64,000 nt of DNA, taken from positions 1 through 64,000 of the forward strand of contig CAZLPW010000003.1 in assembly GCA_964561495.1 (NCBI GenBank), read 5' to 3'. The stretch is from CAZLPW01 sp964561495 (GTDB lineage: Bacteria > Fidelibacterota > Marinisomatia > Marinisomatales > UBA1611). Made by a program: the position numbers and the translations under genes. The notes under the pieces were generated by a model. It had not been told where the DNA came from. It saw only the letters and a list, made by a program, of their open reading frames with translations, and made no database searches. Shown in pieces: positions 35,832 to 44,813 of the stretch. Each line of letters starts with the position of its first letter. The stretch's first letter is position 1.

Positions 35832-36350
35832 ATGAATTATTTTAATATTATCAACTTATTTGGTTTTCAGATTGGATGGTGGTCCTGTGTTCTTGGTGTA
35901 AAAAATGATTTATACTATTTAGGTCCAATAGTTATGGCAATATTTTTATTACTTCATTATCTATTTCATCCTGCGAACGTGCTTATTGAATTTAAGTTAA
36001 TATTAATTTTTTCTTTAATAGGTACTCTTGCAGATAGTATTTTGGCTTTTTCAAATGTATTAAAATATCATGGTGGATATTTAACCTACTTTGCTCCTCT
36101 ATGGATTACTGCAATGTGGGCTGGGTTTACTGCGACGATTAATTATTCAATGGGGTGGTTGAAGCAGAAACTGTTTTTACAAATTATTTCTGGGTTGGTT
36201 TTTGGTCCTTTAGCCTATATTACAGGGCAAAAATTTGATGCCATAGTATTCAATATATCTTTTATTAACACTTGCATAATTATTGCAATTATTTATGGAA
36301 TATCATTGCCATTAGTTTACCATTTAAATACACGCATGGGTTTGGATTAG
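35832..36350 (+). CDS. DUF2878-like membrane protein
   Basis: A 172-residue protein with about five hydrophobic segments. The opening LFGFQIGWWSCVLG and the central APLWITAMWAGFTATINYSMGWL correspond to the conserved blocks of the DUF2878 family, whose function is unknown. It begins 11 nt after the YwaF-like gene and ends 3 nt before the START-like gene, so the three are probably one unit. Confidence 0.75.
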   Translation: MNYFNIINLFGFQIGWWSCVLGVKNDLYYLGPIVMAIFLLLHYLFHPANVLIEFKLILIFSLIGTLADSILAFSNVLKYHGGYLTYFAPLWITAMWAGFTATINYSMGWLKQKLFLQIISGLVFGPLAYITGQKFDAIVFNISFINTCIIIAIIYGISLPLVYHLNTRMGLD

Positions 36351-36353
36351 TTT

Positions 36354-37037
36354 TTGAAAAATCTTTTATTTTTATTTTCCTTTATTTTAGGTGTTTGTTT
36401 TGGAGAAAGTGTTGACTCAAAAAAATTATTAGATAACCTTTATGTTGAAGATGGATGGGTGGTTAATAATATTCTAGATGATGGGACGAAATTCTATACT
36501 AAAAAGATTGAAACCCTGAACCAGATAGCCGTAAAAGTAAGTCAGGTTACCAATATTATTCCAAAGTATATAAAAAGCGTTGTCACTGATTTAGATAAAT
36601 ATGGTGAGTTTCTATCAAACTCAAATACGATGAGTTCAACAATTTTATTTTTAGCTGAAGAATACGTTGATGGATATCAACATATTAGGGTCTCATTACC
36701 ATTTTTTAGTGATCGTCGTTATTGTTTTAGAATGTTTGATTATGATTTGCCATTAGATAGTAGTGGTGCTTTTGTGGAATGGTTCTTATTGGATGAAAAT
36801 TTAGAATACACAAACTTTTTAAAACAAAACAATCCCGAAGCTATATATATTAGTATAGGCTCAGGCTCTTGGTCTGCTAAGGTCATAGATACCTCAAGAT
36901 ATGATATTTCTTATCGATTAATTATGGACCCAGGAGGCGCTATCCCAGATTTTCTCACACAAAAAATTAATTCTATTAGTATTATTAATTTATTTCGTGA
37001 CGTTATGTTAGAAGCAAAAAGAAGAGCCAACTTTTAA
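36354..37037 (+). CDS. Exported START/SRPBCC-like lipid-binding domain protein
   Basis: A 227-residue protein read from TTG at 36354, 3 nt after the upstream stop. Residues 1-17 are a signal peptide (LFLFSFILGVCFGES). The remainder has START-like features: an N-terminal amphipathic part, VVTDLDKYGEFLSNS (domain helix after the first strand), VSLPFFSDRRYCFRMF, and a long C-terminal helix (KINSISIINLFRDVMLEAKRR). START domains bind sterols, phospholipids or other hydrophobic ligands. An exported START protein next to YceI suggests hydrophobic-ligand handling in the periplasm. Confidence 0.7.
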   Translation: MKNLLFLFSFILGVCFGESVDSKKLLDNLYVEDGWVVNNILDDGTKFYTKKIETLNQIAVKVSQVTNIIPKYIKSVVTDLDKYGEFLSNSNTMSSTILFLAEEYVDGYQHIRVSLPFFSDRRYCFRMFDYDLPLDSSGAFVEWFLLDENLEYTNFLKQNNPEAIYISIGSGSWSAKVIDTSRYDISYRLIMDPGGAIPDFLTQKINSISIINLFRDVMLEAKRRANF

Positions 37038-37100
37038 TATTTTTGAAAAAAATAATAAATGGCGTTTTTATAACAAAAAATAACCATGAAAGATCGATAG

Positions 37101-37466
37101 GTGATTAAAAAAATATATTTTTTCTTTACTATTTCTAGTTTCATCATAGGTCAGGTGCTAATCCTAAGTAATAGAAGTGGTGGATTAATTATCATGCTTG
37201 GTATATTTTTACCTATAATGGTCAGCTATTTAAATATTGAATTGATAAAGTGGATTCACAATAATTATGGTAATCAAGCAACCAATTATTTCAATATATT
37301 CCAATTTATAACAAAATCTATATTTATGATATTAATGTCTTATATCGGAATAAAAATCTTTAATTTGAATTTTAAAATCTATATTCCAATATTATGTACA
37401 GTGTGGTTTGTTTTCCATATTATAGAAGCTTTCTTCACCCAAAACCTACTTAAAAGACAAAAATAA
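37101..37466 (+). CDS. Small four-helix membrane protein, unknown
   Basis: A 121-residue protein from GTG at 37101, with four predicted membrane helices (about 5-25, 30-50, 70-88, 92-115) and a basic tail (NLLKRQK). It has the size and layout of AtpI-like small membrane proteins but no motif I can assign. It follows the START-like gene by 63 nt and is followed by a weak terminator. Confidence 0.6.
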   Translation: MIKKIYFFFTISSFIIGQVLILSNRSGGLIIMLGIFLPIMVSYLNIELIKWIHNNYGNQATNYFNIFQFITKSIFMILMSYIGIKIFNLNFKIYIPILCTVWFVFHIIEAFFTQNLLKRQK

Positions 37467-37485
37467 AAGCCCATAAAGCTTTTTT
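37465..37485 (+). terminator. Weak intrinsic terminator candidate
   Basis: AAAAGC (37465-37470) can pair with GCTTTT (37478-37483) around a 7-nt loop CCATAAA, followed by further T. The stem has only two G-C pairs, so termination would be modest. It lies at the stop codon of the small membrane protein and before the MarR unit. Confidence 0.4.
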
Positions 37486-37595
37486 ATTTCAACGAGCTAT
37501 AATTTCGTATTATCGGGAAAATATAGTTACATGAAATACTAAAAAATAATTTAAGAAATAAAATACAATGTAAAACGCTCAAAACGGGTTAAAAG

Positions 37596-37609
37596 GTTGC
37601 GTGCACAAC
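37596..37609 (+). promoter_or_regulatory. Imperfect palindrome, candidate MarR operator
   Basis: GTTGCGTGCACAAC has GTTG/CAAC arms and a partly symmetric centre (5 of 7 pairs). It lies 21 nt before the marR-like ATG at 37631, where an autoregulatory operator would be expected. No second copy was found in the window, so the call is tentative. Confidence 0.3.
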
Positions 37610-37630
37610 TAAAAATGTCTAATTTTAACG

Positions 37631-38080
37631 ATGTCCAAAGAACAATCATTAAAGTTTCATATGAATCTTGGAATGCTGATTGAGACTGCCTTTCGTATGA
37701 TGACAAAAAGATTTGTACATAATGCTTACAAATCTGGTGTCAACATTTCTCTTGACCAGTGGCAGGTCCTTGGTCCAGTCTGGCAGTTGAAATGTCCTTC
37801 CCAAAAAGAATTAGGTGAGGTTTGTCTAAAAAATAAAGCAAGTATTACCAGAACTATCGATTCTTTAGAAAAAAAGAGTTTAGTTGTTAGAGTTCCAGAT
37901 CAAATTGATCATCGTATCAAAAGAGTAGTTCTTACTAATTTAGGTGAGCAACTTTTTTATGATGTTCTGCCAATAATGGAAAAAACTCGTGAAGAGGTAA
38001 GAGGCGATATTAGCGAAGATCAAATAGATACTTTCAAAAAGGTTTTATCTAAAATAATTCAAAACTTAGACGTTGATTAA
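37631..38080 (+). CDS. MarR family transcriptional regulator
   Basis: A 149-residue winged-helix protein. The helix-turn-helix segment is CPSQKELGEVCLKNKASITRTIDSLEKKSLVVR (about 57-89), followed by the wing DQIDHRIKRVVLTNLGEQLF, with the DxR-type turn of MarR proteins. N- and C-terminal helices would form the dimer interface. The gene heads an efflux operon and its stop abuts the next ATG (TAAAATG), so it probably represses the pump genes and itself in response to a small hydrophobic ligand. Confidence 0.92.
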   Translation: MSKEQSLKFHMNLGMLIETAFRMMTKRFVHNAYKSGVNISLDQWQVLGPVWQLKCPSQKELGEVCLKNKASITRTIDSLEKKSLVVRVPDQIDHRIKRVVLTNLGEQLFYDVLPIMEKTREEVRGDISEDQIDTFKKVLSKIIQNLDVD

Positions 38081-38081
38081 A

Positions 38082-39557
38082 ATGAAAGACTATTTAAGCC
38101 TAATTCTTGTTTTCTTTTTCACTATTACTTTTACAGGTTGTAGTCCGAAAAACAAAATTGAAATACAAGATCTAGATTTTAATATACCTACTGAATGGTC
38201 TTTTCCAATACATAATAATGTTGAAAGTACTACAGACTGGTGGACTCATTTTAATAATTCAAATTTGGATAATTTCTTAAGTGATGTGAAAGATTATAGC
38301 CCTGATTTACAAACTCTTTTGCAAAATCAAAAAATTAGTTTAAATAATGCAAAAATTCTTGGCGCAAATATTTTGCCATCAATTAATGCAAATATAAATA
38401 GTTCAGAAAGTGTTCAAAATTTATCAGCATTTGGTTTTGCAGATTCCTTTCTTCCGCCCACAAATAGTGATACTACTGGTCAGGTTACTAGCACAAGCAG
38501 TGAAGTATTATCTTTTGAAAATAAAATATATGGATTGGGAATTAATTATCAATGGGAAATAGATATATGGGGGCGACTTTTAAATGAGAGGCGAGCTGCA
38601 AAAACTGATTATGAGGCTATTCAGCATGACCTTTCATATATGGGTTTTTCTATTCTGGTTAGAAGTGCAATACTTTATTTTCAAGGTGTTGAGGCAGCAG
38701 CCCAAGTTGCACTTTCTCAGGAATCTTATGAGAGTTTGATTGAAATCAGAGATCTTGTTAAAGAGCGCTATGAAAAAGGTTTAAGATCAAGTTTAGACTA
38801 TCGCCTTTCTGAAACCTCTGTATCAACTGCAATATTAGAAAATGAAAGTCGAAAAAACCAGTTGTCTTATATCAATCGTCAATTGCAAACTATTCTGGGT
38901 AAGTATCCATCTGGGAATTTCATAGAAGAAAATAAACTCCCACATAATTTACCAGACATCCCAAGCATTGTCCCTGCCTCTATATTAAAAAATAGGCCCG
39001 ATATACACAGTCTTTTATTAAAGATCGAGGCTAGCGGATACCGAATTGCTCAAGCAAAAAGAAATCTTCTTCCAGGTCTCTTCCTAAGTGGTTCAGTAGG
39101 GACATCTGCTAAGAATTATGAAGATATCCTTGATGATGATTTTGGGATATGGAACTTAGGCTTAAGTGTGTCCGCTCCATTGTTTAATGGAAATAGGCTA
39201 AGGTCAAATTTAAAGATACAAGAAGCTTCTTTTGAGAAGTCAAAACAGGATTTAAAAAAGGGATTGCTTCAAGCATTCTCTGAGGTTGAGCAGCTATTGC
39301 AGATTGACCAATCACTAGTTAGGCAAATTCAGGCTATACAGTTTGCTGAAGAACAATCGAGTGACGCATATAATTTATCAAAAGAGAGATACGATAAGGG
39401 AGTTACTACACTAGAGTCTGTTCTCAATAGTCAGAGACAGTACAATTCAATTCGTTCTCAAAATTTAATTCTTCAGCGTCAATCAATTGAAAACAGGTTG
39501 AACCTTTTCTTAGCTATAGGTGGAGGCCTCAACTTTAACCCAATAAAAAATAATTAG
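38082..39557 (+). CDS. RND efflux outer-membrane lipoprotein (TolC/NodT family)
   Basis: A 491-residue protein from ATG 38082, one base after the marR stop; an alternative TTG lies 9 nt upstream. The signal peptide ends in a lipobox, TFTGC (Cys at about residue 20). The mature part opens with W..HFNNSNLDNFL..V and contains the two long alpha-helical/beta repeats of outer-membrane factors: LGINYQWEIDIWGRL..ERRAAKTDYEA, and in the second half WNLGLSVSAPLFNGNRLRSNLKIQEASFE. It forms the channel of the tripartite pump encoded with the next two genes. Confidence 0.92.
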   Translation: MKDYLSLILVFFFTITFTGCSPKNKIEIQDLDFNIPTEWSFPIHNNVESTTDWWTHFNNSNLDNFLSDVKDYSPDLQTLLQNQKISLNNAKILGANILPSINANINSSESVQNLSAFGFADSFLPPTNSDTTGQVTSTSSEVLSFENKIYGLGINYQWEIDIWGRLLNERRAAKTDYEAIQHDLSYMGFSILVRSAILYFQGVEAAAQVALSQESYESLIEIRDLVKERYEKGLRSSLDYRLSETSVSTAILENESRKNQLSYINRQLQTILGKYPSGNFIEENKLPHNLPDIPSIVPASILKNRPDIHSLLLKIEASGYRIAQAKRNLLPGLFLSGSVGTSAKNYEDILDDDFGIWNLGLSVSAPLFNGNRLRSNLKIQEASFEKSKQDLKKGLLQAFSEVEQLLQIDQSLVRQIQAIQFAEEQSSDAYNLSKERYDKGVTTLESVLNSQRQYNSIRSQNLILQRQSIENRLNLFLAIGGGLNFNPIKNN

Positions 39558-39565
39558 GTGAAAAA

Positions 39566-40687
39566 ATGAAAAAATTTCTTGGTCCCATTTTTTTGATAGC
39601 CTCATTCATAGTGGCCTTTGCTATGATTATTAATAAGCCTGAAGCGGTAGTAGTAGAAGCAAAAAAAAATATACCTTTTGTGAAAACAATGTTACTAATA
39701 CCTCAGAATATAAATGCATTAATTTCCTCTCAAGGTTTTGTCAAACCTAAGTCTGATCTAAATCTTATATCTGAATTGAGTGCTAGAGTTGAGTGGGTAT
39801 CATCAAAAATGGAAAATGGCTCAAGCTTTGATAAAGGTGATACGCTAATAATTTTAGATAGAAGAGATTATGAATTAGCCTTGATTACTGCTGAAGCAGA
39901 TGTTTTAAATGCAAAATTAAACTTGGAAAGGGAAAAGGCTGAATCAGACCTAGCAAGCAAAGAGTGGAGCAGAGTAGGAGGTGGAGCAGGTTCAGCGTTG
40001 GCTCTTCGGAAACCACAACTAGCTCAAGCAAATGCAACGTTAAGTGCTGCTGAAGCAAATCTTGAGAGGGCAAGAAGAAATTTAAACAGAGCAAATTTTA
40101 TTGCACCATTTAAGGGAAGAGTTAAATCTAAAAATACTGATGCTGGTTCAACTGTATTTCCAGGTACACTTCTTGGGAATATATATGCAATTGACAACTT
40201 TGAAATTCAGTTACCTATTGCGGATCAAGATGTGAGTTTTACGGGATTGGAGTTCAATGGTCGAGAAATTTCAGCTGAAAAACGATTAGGAGTAAGCTTT
40301 AATTTTGGAGGAAAAAACATAATTGGGAAAGTAGTTAGAGCTGAGGCAGAAGTAGATCCAAAAACAAGAATGTTATCTGTTGTAGCTACTTTAGGCACTG
40401 ATACCCGCCCAAAATTAAGTCCAATTCTTGTTGGTCAATATGCTCAAGCTGAGATAACAGGTATTGAAGTTAAGGATGTATATGTCATCGCTAGGAACTA
40501 TATAAGAAATGAATCAATATGGGTAGTCGATAAGGATATGATGTTGATGAACAGGCCGATTAATGTTTTAAGATATGAAAACGAATTTGCCTTAGTTGAT
40601 GAAGGTATAGAAAAAGGTGACAGATTATTAACATCACGTCTATCATCATTAATTAATGGTCAGAAAGTAACCTTCAGTCTCGAGTAG
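39566..40687 (+). CDS. RND efflux periplasmic adaptor (HlyD/AcrA family)
   Basis: A 373-residue protein with an N-terminal signal/anchor helix (residues 5-22). A lipoyl half-motif follows (SQGFVKPKSDLNLISELSARVEWVS...GSSFDKGDTLIILD), then a coiled-coil hairpin from about 108 to 175 rich in Ala, Glu and Lys, the second half-motif RANFIAPFKGRVKSKNTDAGSTVFPGT, and the beta-barrel and membrane-proximal domains. It bridges the inner-membrane pump and the outer-membrane channel. It is 8 nt after the channel gene and 5 nt before the pump gene. Confidence 0.92.
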   Translation: MKKFLGPIFLIASFIVAFAMIINKPEAVVVEAKKNIPFVKTMLLIPQNINALISSQGFVKPKSDLNLISELSARVEWVSSKMENGSSFDKGDTLIILDRRDYELALITAEADVLNAKLNLEREKAESDLASKEWSRVGGGAGSALALRKPQLAQANATLSAAEANLERARRNLNRANFIAPFKGRVKSKNTDAGSTVFPGTLLGNIYAIDNFEIQLPIADQDVSFTGLEFNGREISAEKRLGVSFNFGGKNIIGKVVRAEAEVDPKTRMLSVVATLGTDTRPKLSPILVGQYAQAEITGIEVKDVYVIARNYIRNESIWVVDKDMMLMNRPINVLRYENEFALVDEGIEKGDRLLTSRLSSLINGQKVTFSLE

Positions 40688-40692
40688 ATAAT

Positions 40693-43600
40693 ATGGAAAA
40701 AATTATTCGATGGTTCGTAAATAATAAAGTTGTTGCAAACTTATTAATGATGCTCATCATTATCACAGGAGCAACTACGATACCGCTTCTTAAGATGGAA
40801 GTGTTTCCTGAAATTGATTTGAACATAATTAATGTATCTACCGTTTATCCTGGAGCTACCCCTTCTGATATTGAAGAAGCAATATGTATAAAAATTGAAG
40901 AAAGACTCCAAGGATTGGAGGGAGTGAAAAAGATTACCTCAACATCATCTGAAAATGTTGGGTCAGTTCGAATTGAGTTGCTCCAAGGCGAAGATATAAA
41001 TGATATGCTTGATAGGGTTAAGGCTGAGGTGGATGCAATAGATTCTTTTCCTGAAAATGTCGAAAAACCAATTTGTAAAAAAATTGTAGGATCAAACCCA
41101 GTTATTTCAGTGGCGGTGCATGGTGACTTAGATGATATTATCCTTAATAAGTTAACTGAGGATATCAAAGATGAAATTGACGCTCTCCCTGAGATAACAT
41201 TTAGTTCAGTAGTTGCAGACCTAGAAACAGAAATTGCTATAGACATTGATGAAGCGTCACTTCGTAAGTATGATCTTTCGTTTCAGCAGATTGCGCAATC
41301 AATTCAACAATGGTCTATTAACATGCCCAGTGGAAGTATTAAGACTTCTGATGGAGAGATATTAATTCGATCTAATAGCCAAGGATATACTACTTATGAT
41401 TTTGCAAAAATACCGATTATAGCTGACTCTAATGGTGCAATTGTTTATTTAGGTGACATTAGCGTAATTAGAGATACATTTTCTGATCAATTTGAATTAG
41501 ACTTCTTTTTTAATGGGGACAGGGCCAATTTGATAACAGTCTTTAGAGTCGGAAACCAAAATGCATTAGATGTTTCAGAAGCTGTTAGAAATTACGTAGA
41601 TAATAAAAATAATGTTTTACCAAATTCTGTGAGTGTTACGGCTTGGGATGATGAGGCCCGAATACTTAGTTCTAGAATAGAAACTATAGTTAGGAATGCT
41701 AGACAAGGATTGATATTGGTTATTCTTGTTTTAGCTCTATTTTTAAAGCCAAAATTAGCATTCTGGGTTTCCCTTGGTATACCTATTTCTTTTATGGGTG
41801 GGTTTTGGCTGTTTGCTCCCTTAGATCTATCAATAAATATGCTTTCTCTGTTCACTTTTATTCTGGTTCTTGGTATTGTTGTAGATGATGCCATTGTTGT
41901 TGGAGAGAACATTGCTCTTTTTAGGGAAAGAGGAATGAATCCCATAGAGGCTGCGGTCAAAGGGGCATATCAGGTTTCAAAGCCAGTTTTTTTTGCAGTC
42001 TTGACAACTATGGTTACATTTGCGCCTATGCTTTCCGTCGAGGGAGAAATAGGGTCGATCTGGAGAATCTTTCCATTGGTTGTTATTTCTGTGCTAATCT
42101 GGTCGTTAATCGAAAGCCTTACAATACTGCCTGCTCACTTAGCTCATAGCACTGAGAAAGAGCCAAAAATTAGAGTATTATTATTGTTATCTAAAAAATG
42201 GCAAAAAATTCAGAATAAAATAGTATCAGGACTTAACCACGTAATAACAGATTACTATAAGCCATTACTAACCAAGGCAGTGGATAGTCCATTCTCTACA
42301 CTGTCTTTTTCTGCGGGAATATTTGTTCTTACGATAGGTGTGATGTTAAGTGGCTTTTTAAAGTTTTCATTTTTCCCAGCTGTTGAAGATGATTTAGCAA
42401 TTGCAACAATAGAATATCCTTCAGGCACTCCTCTAGAAATAACAGAGGAAGGGTTTAAATACCTTGAACAAGCTGCATCTTTACTAGAAAAAGAGTTGGA
42501 GCAAGAGTTTCCGAATCAACAAATTATTAAGAACAGGCTATCAACAATAGGATATTTGCCTATGTTAACAAAAACATCTCGAGGTCCAGGAAATTTAAAT
42601 GCTTTATTTGCAGGTCCAAATATGGCAGAAGTCGCGCTTGAACTTGCGCCTTCCGAAAAAAGGACGATCAGCACCGAAGATGTTGTTAGAAAATGGAGAA
42701 ATCTTATGCCTACGTTACCTGGCGTTAAGGAATTATCATTTAAATCTGATTTATTCTCTGCTGGAGATCCTATCAATATCCAGCTATCTAGCAAATATAT
42801 GGATGATCTAATTCAAGCAAAAAATGAATTAAAATCCCAACTTGTAAGGTTCCCAGGGGTTTTTGATGTGGCTGATAATTACAATGTTGGGAAAGAAGAA
42901 ATTTCCATTAATCTTTTACCTGCGGCTAAAAATTATGGAGTAAGTATGATGATGGTTGCTTCGCAGGTAAGGCAAGCCTTTTATGGACTAGAGGTGCAAA
43001 CGGTGCAACGAGGTAGAAATGAATTAAAAATAATTTTGAAGTATCCTAAAGATCAGCGATCTTCCATATCTTATTTAGAAAACATGATGATTCTAGCGCC
43101 GAATGGTTCTACAATCCCAGTCAGGCAGGTTGCTCAATTAGAGATTGGAGAGGGTCTTTCTTCTATTGAACGAAAAGATCGAAAAAGGTCAATTAATGTT
43201 ACTGCTGATGTGGATCTTTCCATTTCAAATGGAAATGAAGTAATAGCATCAATCACAAAAAACATTCTGCCACTGATTTTGAAGAAATATAACTCTGTAA
43301 ATTATTCTTTAGAAGGAGAGCAGCAAGAACAGGGTGATAACCTAAAGTCTCTAGGTAAAAATTTTCTACTAGCAATGATAGTTGTTTATATGCTTTTGGC
43401 TATTCCTTTCAAATCGTATTTTCAGCCTTTAGTTGTAATGTCATCAATACCCTTTGGTATAACTGGAGCTGTAATTGGGCACATTTTAATGGGAATGAAT
43501 TTATCAGTTTTATCAATGATGGGTATAGTAGCATTGACTGGTGTTGTTGTTAATGATAGTCTGGTAATGGTTGATTTTATCAATAGATATAGAGATGAGG

Positions 43601-43851
43601 GGAATACTATAAGAGATGCTGTCCTTGAGGCAGGGCCAAGGAGATTTAGACCCATTTTCCTTACATCTTTAACTACTTTTGTTGGGCTGGTTCCTTTAAT
43701 TTTAGAAAAAAGTACCCAAGCTAAATTTATGATTCCGATGGCGGTATCACTTTCTTTTGGTGTCCTTTTTGCTACAGCAATAACTCTTTTATTGGTGCCC
43801 GTATCTTATTTAACACTTGAAAAATATATTCTTAAAACGGAGGATAAATAA
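40693..43851 (+). CDS. RND family efflux pump, inner-membrane transporter
   Basis: A 1052-residue protein, the usual RND size, with twelve membrane helices in a 1+5 and 1+5 arrangement around two large periplasmic domains. The helix-4 proton relay is intact: LGIVVDDAIVVGENI with two adjacent Asp. The second repeat has GIVALTGVVVNDSLVMVDFIN. FFPAVEDDLAIATIEYPSGTP resembles the heavy-metal/AcrB-related subgroup opening of domain 2. It exports drugs or other hydrophobic compounds using the proton gradient; substrates cannot be read. Its stop overlaps the next ATG by 1 nt. Confidence 0.95.
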   Translation: MEKIIRWFVNNKVVANLLMMLIIITGATTIPLLKMEVFPEIDLNIINVSTVYPGATPSDIEEAICIKIEERLQGLEGVKKITSTSSENVGSVRIELLQGEDINDMLDRVKAEVDAIDSFPENVEKPICKKIVGSNPVISVAVHGDLDDIILNKLTEDIKDEIDALPEITFSSVVADLETEIAIDIDEASLRKYDLSFQQIAQSIQQWSINMPSGSIKTSDGEILIRSNSQGYTTYDFAKIPIIADSNGAIVYLGDISVIRDTFSDQFELDFFFNGDRANLITVFRVGNQNALDVSEAVRNYVDNKNNVLPNSVSVTAWDDEARILSSRIETIVRNARQGLILVILVLALFLKPKLAFWVSLGIPISFMGGFWLFAPLDLSINMLSLFTFILVLGIVVDDAIVVGENIALFRERGMNPIEAAVKGAYQVSKPVFFAVLTTMVTFAPMLSVEGEIGSIWRIFPLVVISVLIWSLIESLTILPAHLAHSTEKEPKIRVLLLLSKKWQKIQNKIVSGLNHVITDYYKPLLTKAVDSPFSTLSFSAGIFVLTIGVMLSGFLKFSFFPAVEDDLAIATIEYPSGTPLEITEEGFKYLEQAASLLEKELEQEFPNQQIIKNRLSTIGYLPMLTKTSRGPGNLNALFAGPNMAEVALELAPSEKRTISTEDVVRKWRNLMPTLPGVKELSFKSDLFSAGDPINIQLSSKYMDDLIQAKNELKSQLVRFPGVFDVADNYNVGKEEISINLLPAAKNYGVSMMMVASQVRQAFYGLEVQTVQRGRNELKIILKYPKDQRSSISYLENMMILAPNGSTIPVRQVAQLEIGEGLSSIERKDRKRSINVTADVDLSISNGNEVIASITKNILPLILKKYNSVNYSLEGEQQEQGDNLKSLGKNFLLAMIVVYMLLAIPFKSYFQPLVVMSSIPFGITGAVIGHILMGMNLSVLSMMGIVALTGVVVNDSLVMVDFINRYRDEGNTIRDAVLEAGPRRFRPIFLTSLTTFVGLVPLILEKSTQAKFMIPMAVSLSFGVLFATAITLLLVPVSYLTLEKYILKTEDK
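43839..43843 (+). promoter_or_regulatory. Shine-Dalgarno site for the SDR gene after the pump
   Basis: GGAGG lies 7 nt before the ATG at 43851, within the last codons of the RND gene (TAATG overlap). It argues for coupled translation of the pump and the SDR protein. Confidence 0.65.
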
Positions 43852-44807
43852 TGAAAGTTTCTGTTATTGGTGGAACTGGTTTTGTAGGCTCGTACATAAT
43901 TGATGAACTAATAGCAAATGATCATATTCCAAGATTATTAGTGCGCAAAGGATCGGAATATAAGGTTGTACAATCAGAAAAATGTGAGATTGTATCTGGA
44001 AATATAGATGATAACGATGCAATCAAGGAAACTTTAATGGGTTGTGATGCCGTTATTTATCTGATAGCTTTGATAAGAGAATTTCCATCTAAAAATTTAA
44101 CAAATGAAAGGTTGCAGTTTAGAGGTTCTCAGGTAGTAGCTAAAATTGCAGAGGATCAGGGGGTTAAAAGATTTTTACTTATGAGCGCTCTGGGAGCAAG
44201 CCCTGATCCAGATGTATCAAAGTATATGCAGGCTAAACATTTATCAGAACAAGCTATAAAAAATACCAACCTAGATTGGACAATCATTAGACCCTCAAGC
44301 CTTTTTGGCGATCCAAGGGGCGCAGATAGACCAGAGTTTTGTATGATGCTTGATAAACTAATGTTAAATTTAGTACCCTTTCCAAAGTTTATTCCTTTCC
44401 CCGCTCCTTCATTCTACACTGGAATAAACCCCCTTGATTCAGGTAATTATAAATTGAGCATGGTTCATGTTAAAGATGTGGCAACAATATTTGATAAATC
44501 TCTTTCTGATGATGATATGATTAAAAACACAATTGAAATTGGTGGACTTAGGCAGGTTAGTTGGAATGAAATTGTTAGATCAATAGCCTCAGTAACTGGT
44601 CAAAAAATAATTATGCTACCTGCGCCATTTTTTGTGATTTCAACAATCGCTGGATTATTAGATAGGTTTGAATGGTTTCCTACTGGTAAGGATCAACTTA
44701 ATGATCTAATCAAAGGCAGTGTCTGTGATTCTGAAAGTTTATTTAAAAAATATAAAGTTGAGCCTATTCCATTTTCTTTAGAAAATCTTAAATATTTAGG
44801 TAATTAA
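43851..44807 (+). CDS. NAD(P)-binding atypical SDR protein (NDUFA9-like)
   Basis: A 318-residue protein with VIGGTGFVGSYIIDEL (residues 4-19), RLLVRKGSE after strand 2, CDAVIYLIALIREFP, and FLLMSALGA followed by KYMQAKHLSEQAI, where the catalytic Tyr/Lys pair is in atypical form. This pattern matches the complex-I NDUFA9-like/atypical SDR group. It is the last gene of the efflux operon by overlap, but no direct functional link to export is evident. Confidence 0.82.
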   Translation: MKVSVIGGTGFVGSYIIDELIANDHIPRLLVRKGSEYKVVQSEKCEIVSGNIDDNDAIKETLMGCDAVIYLIALIREFPSKNLTNERLQFRGSQVVAKIAEDQGVKRFLLMSALGASPDPDVSKYMQAKHLSEQAIKNTNLDWTIIRPSSLFGDPRGADRPEFCMMLDKLMLNLVPFPKFIPFPAPSFYTGINPLDSGNYKLSMVHVKDVATIFDKSLSDDDMIKNTIEIGGLRQVSWNEIVRSIASVTGQKIIMLPAPFFVISTIAGLLDRFEWFPTGKDQLNDLIKGSVCDSESLFKKYKVEPIPFSLENLKYLGN

Positions 44808-44813
44808 TTGATT

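Noticed and set aside
40845..43655. Several 77-133-codon frames on the minus strand of the RND pump gene
   Set aside because: They are antisense shadows of a well-conserved gene, with low-complexity Ser/Ile-rich translations and no family resemblance.
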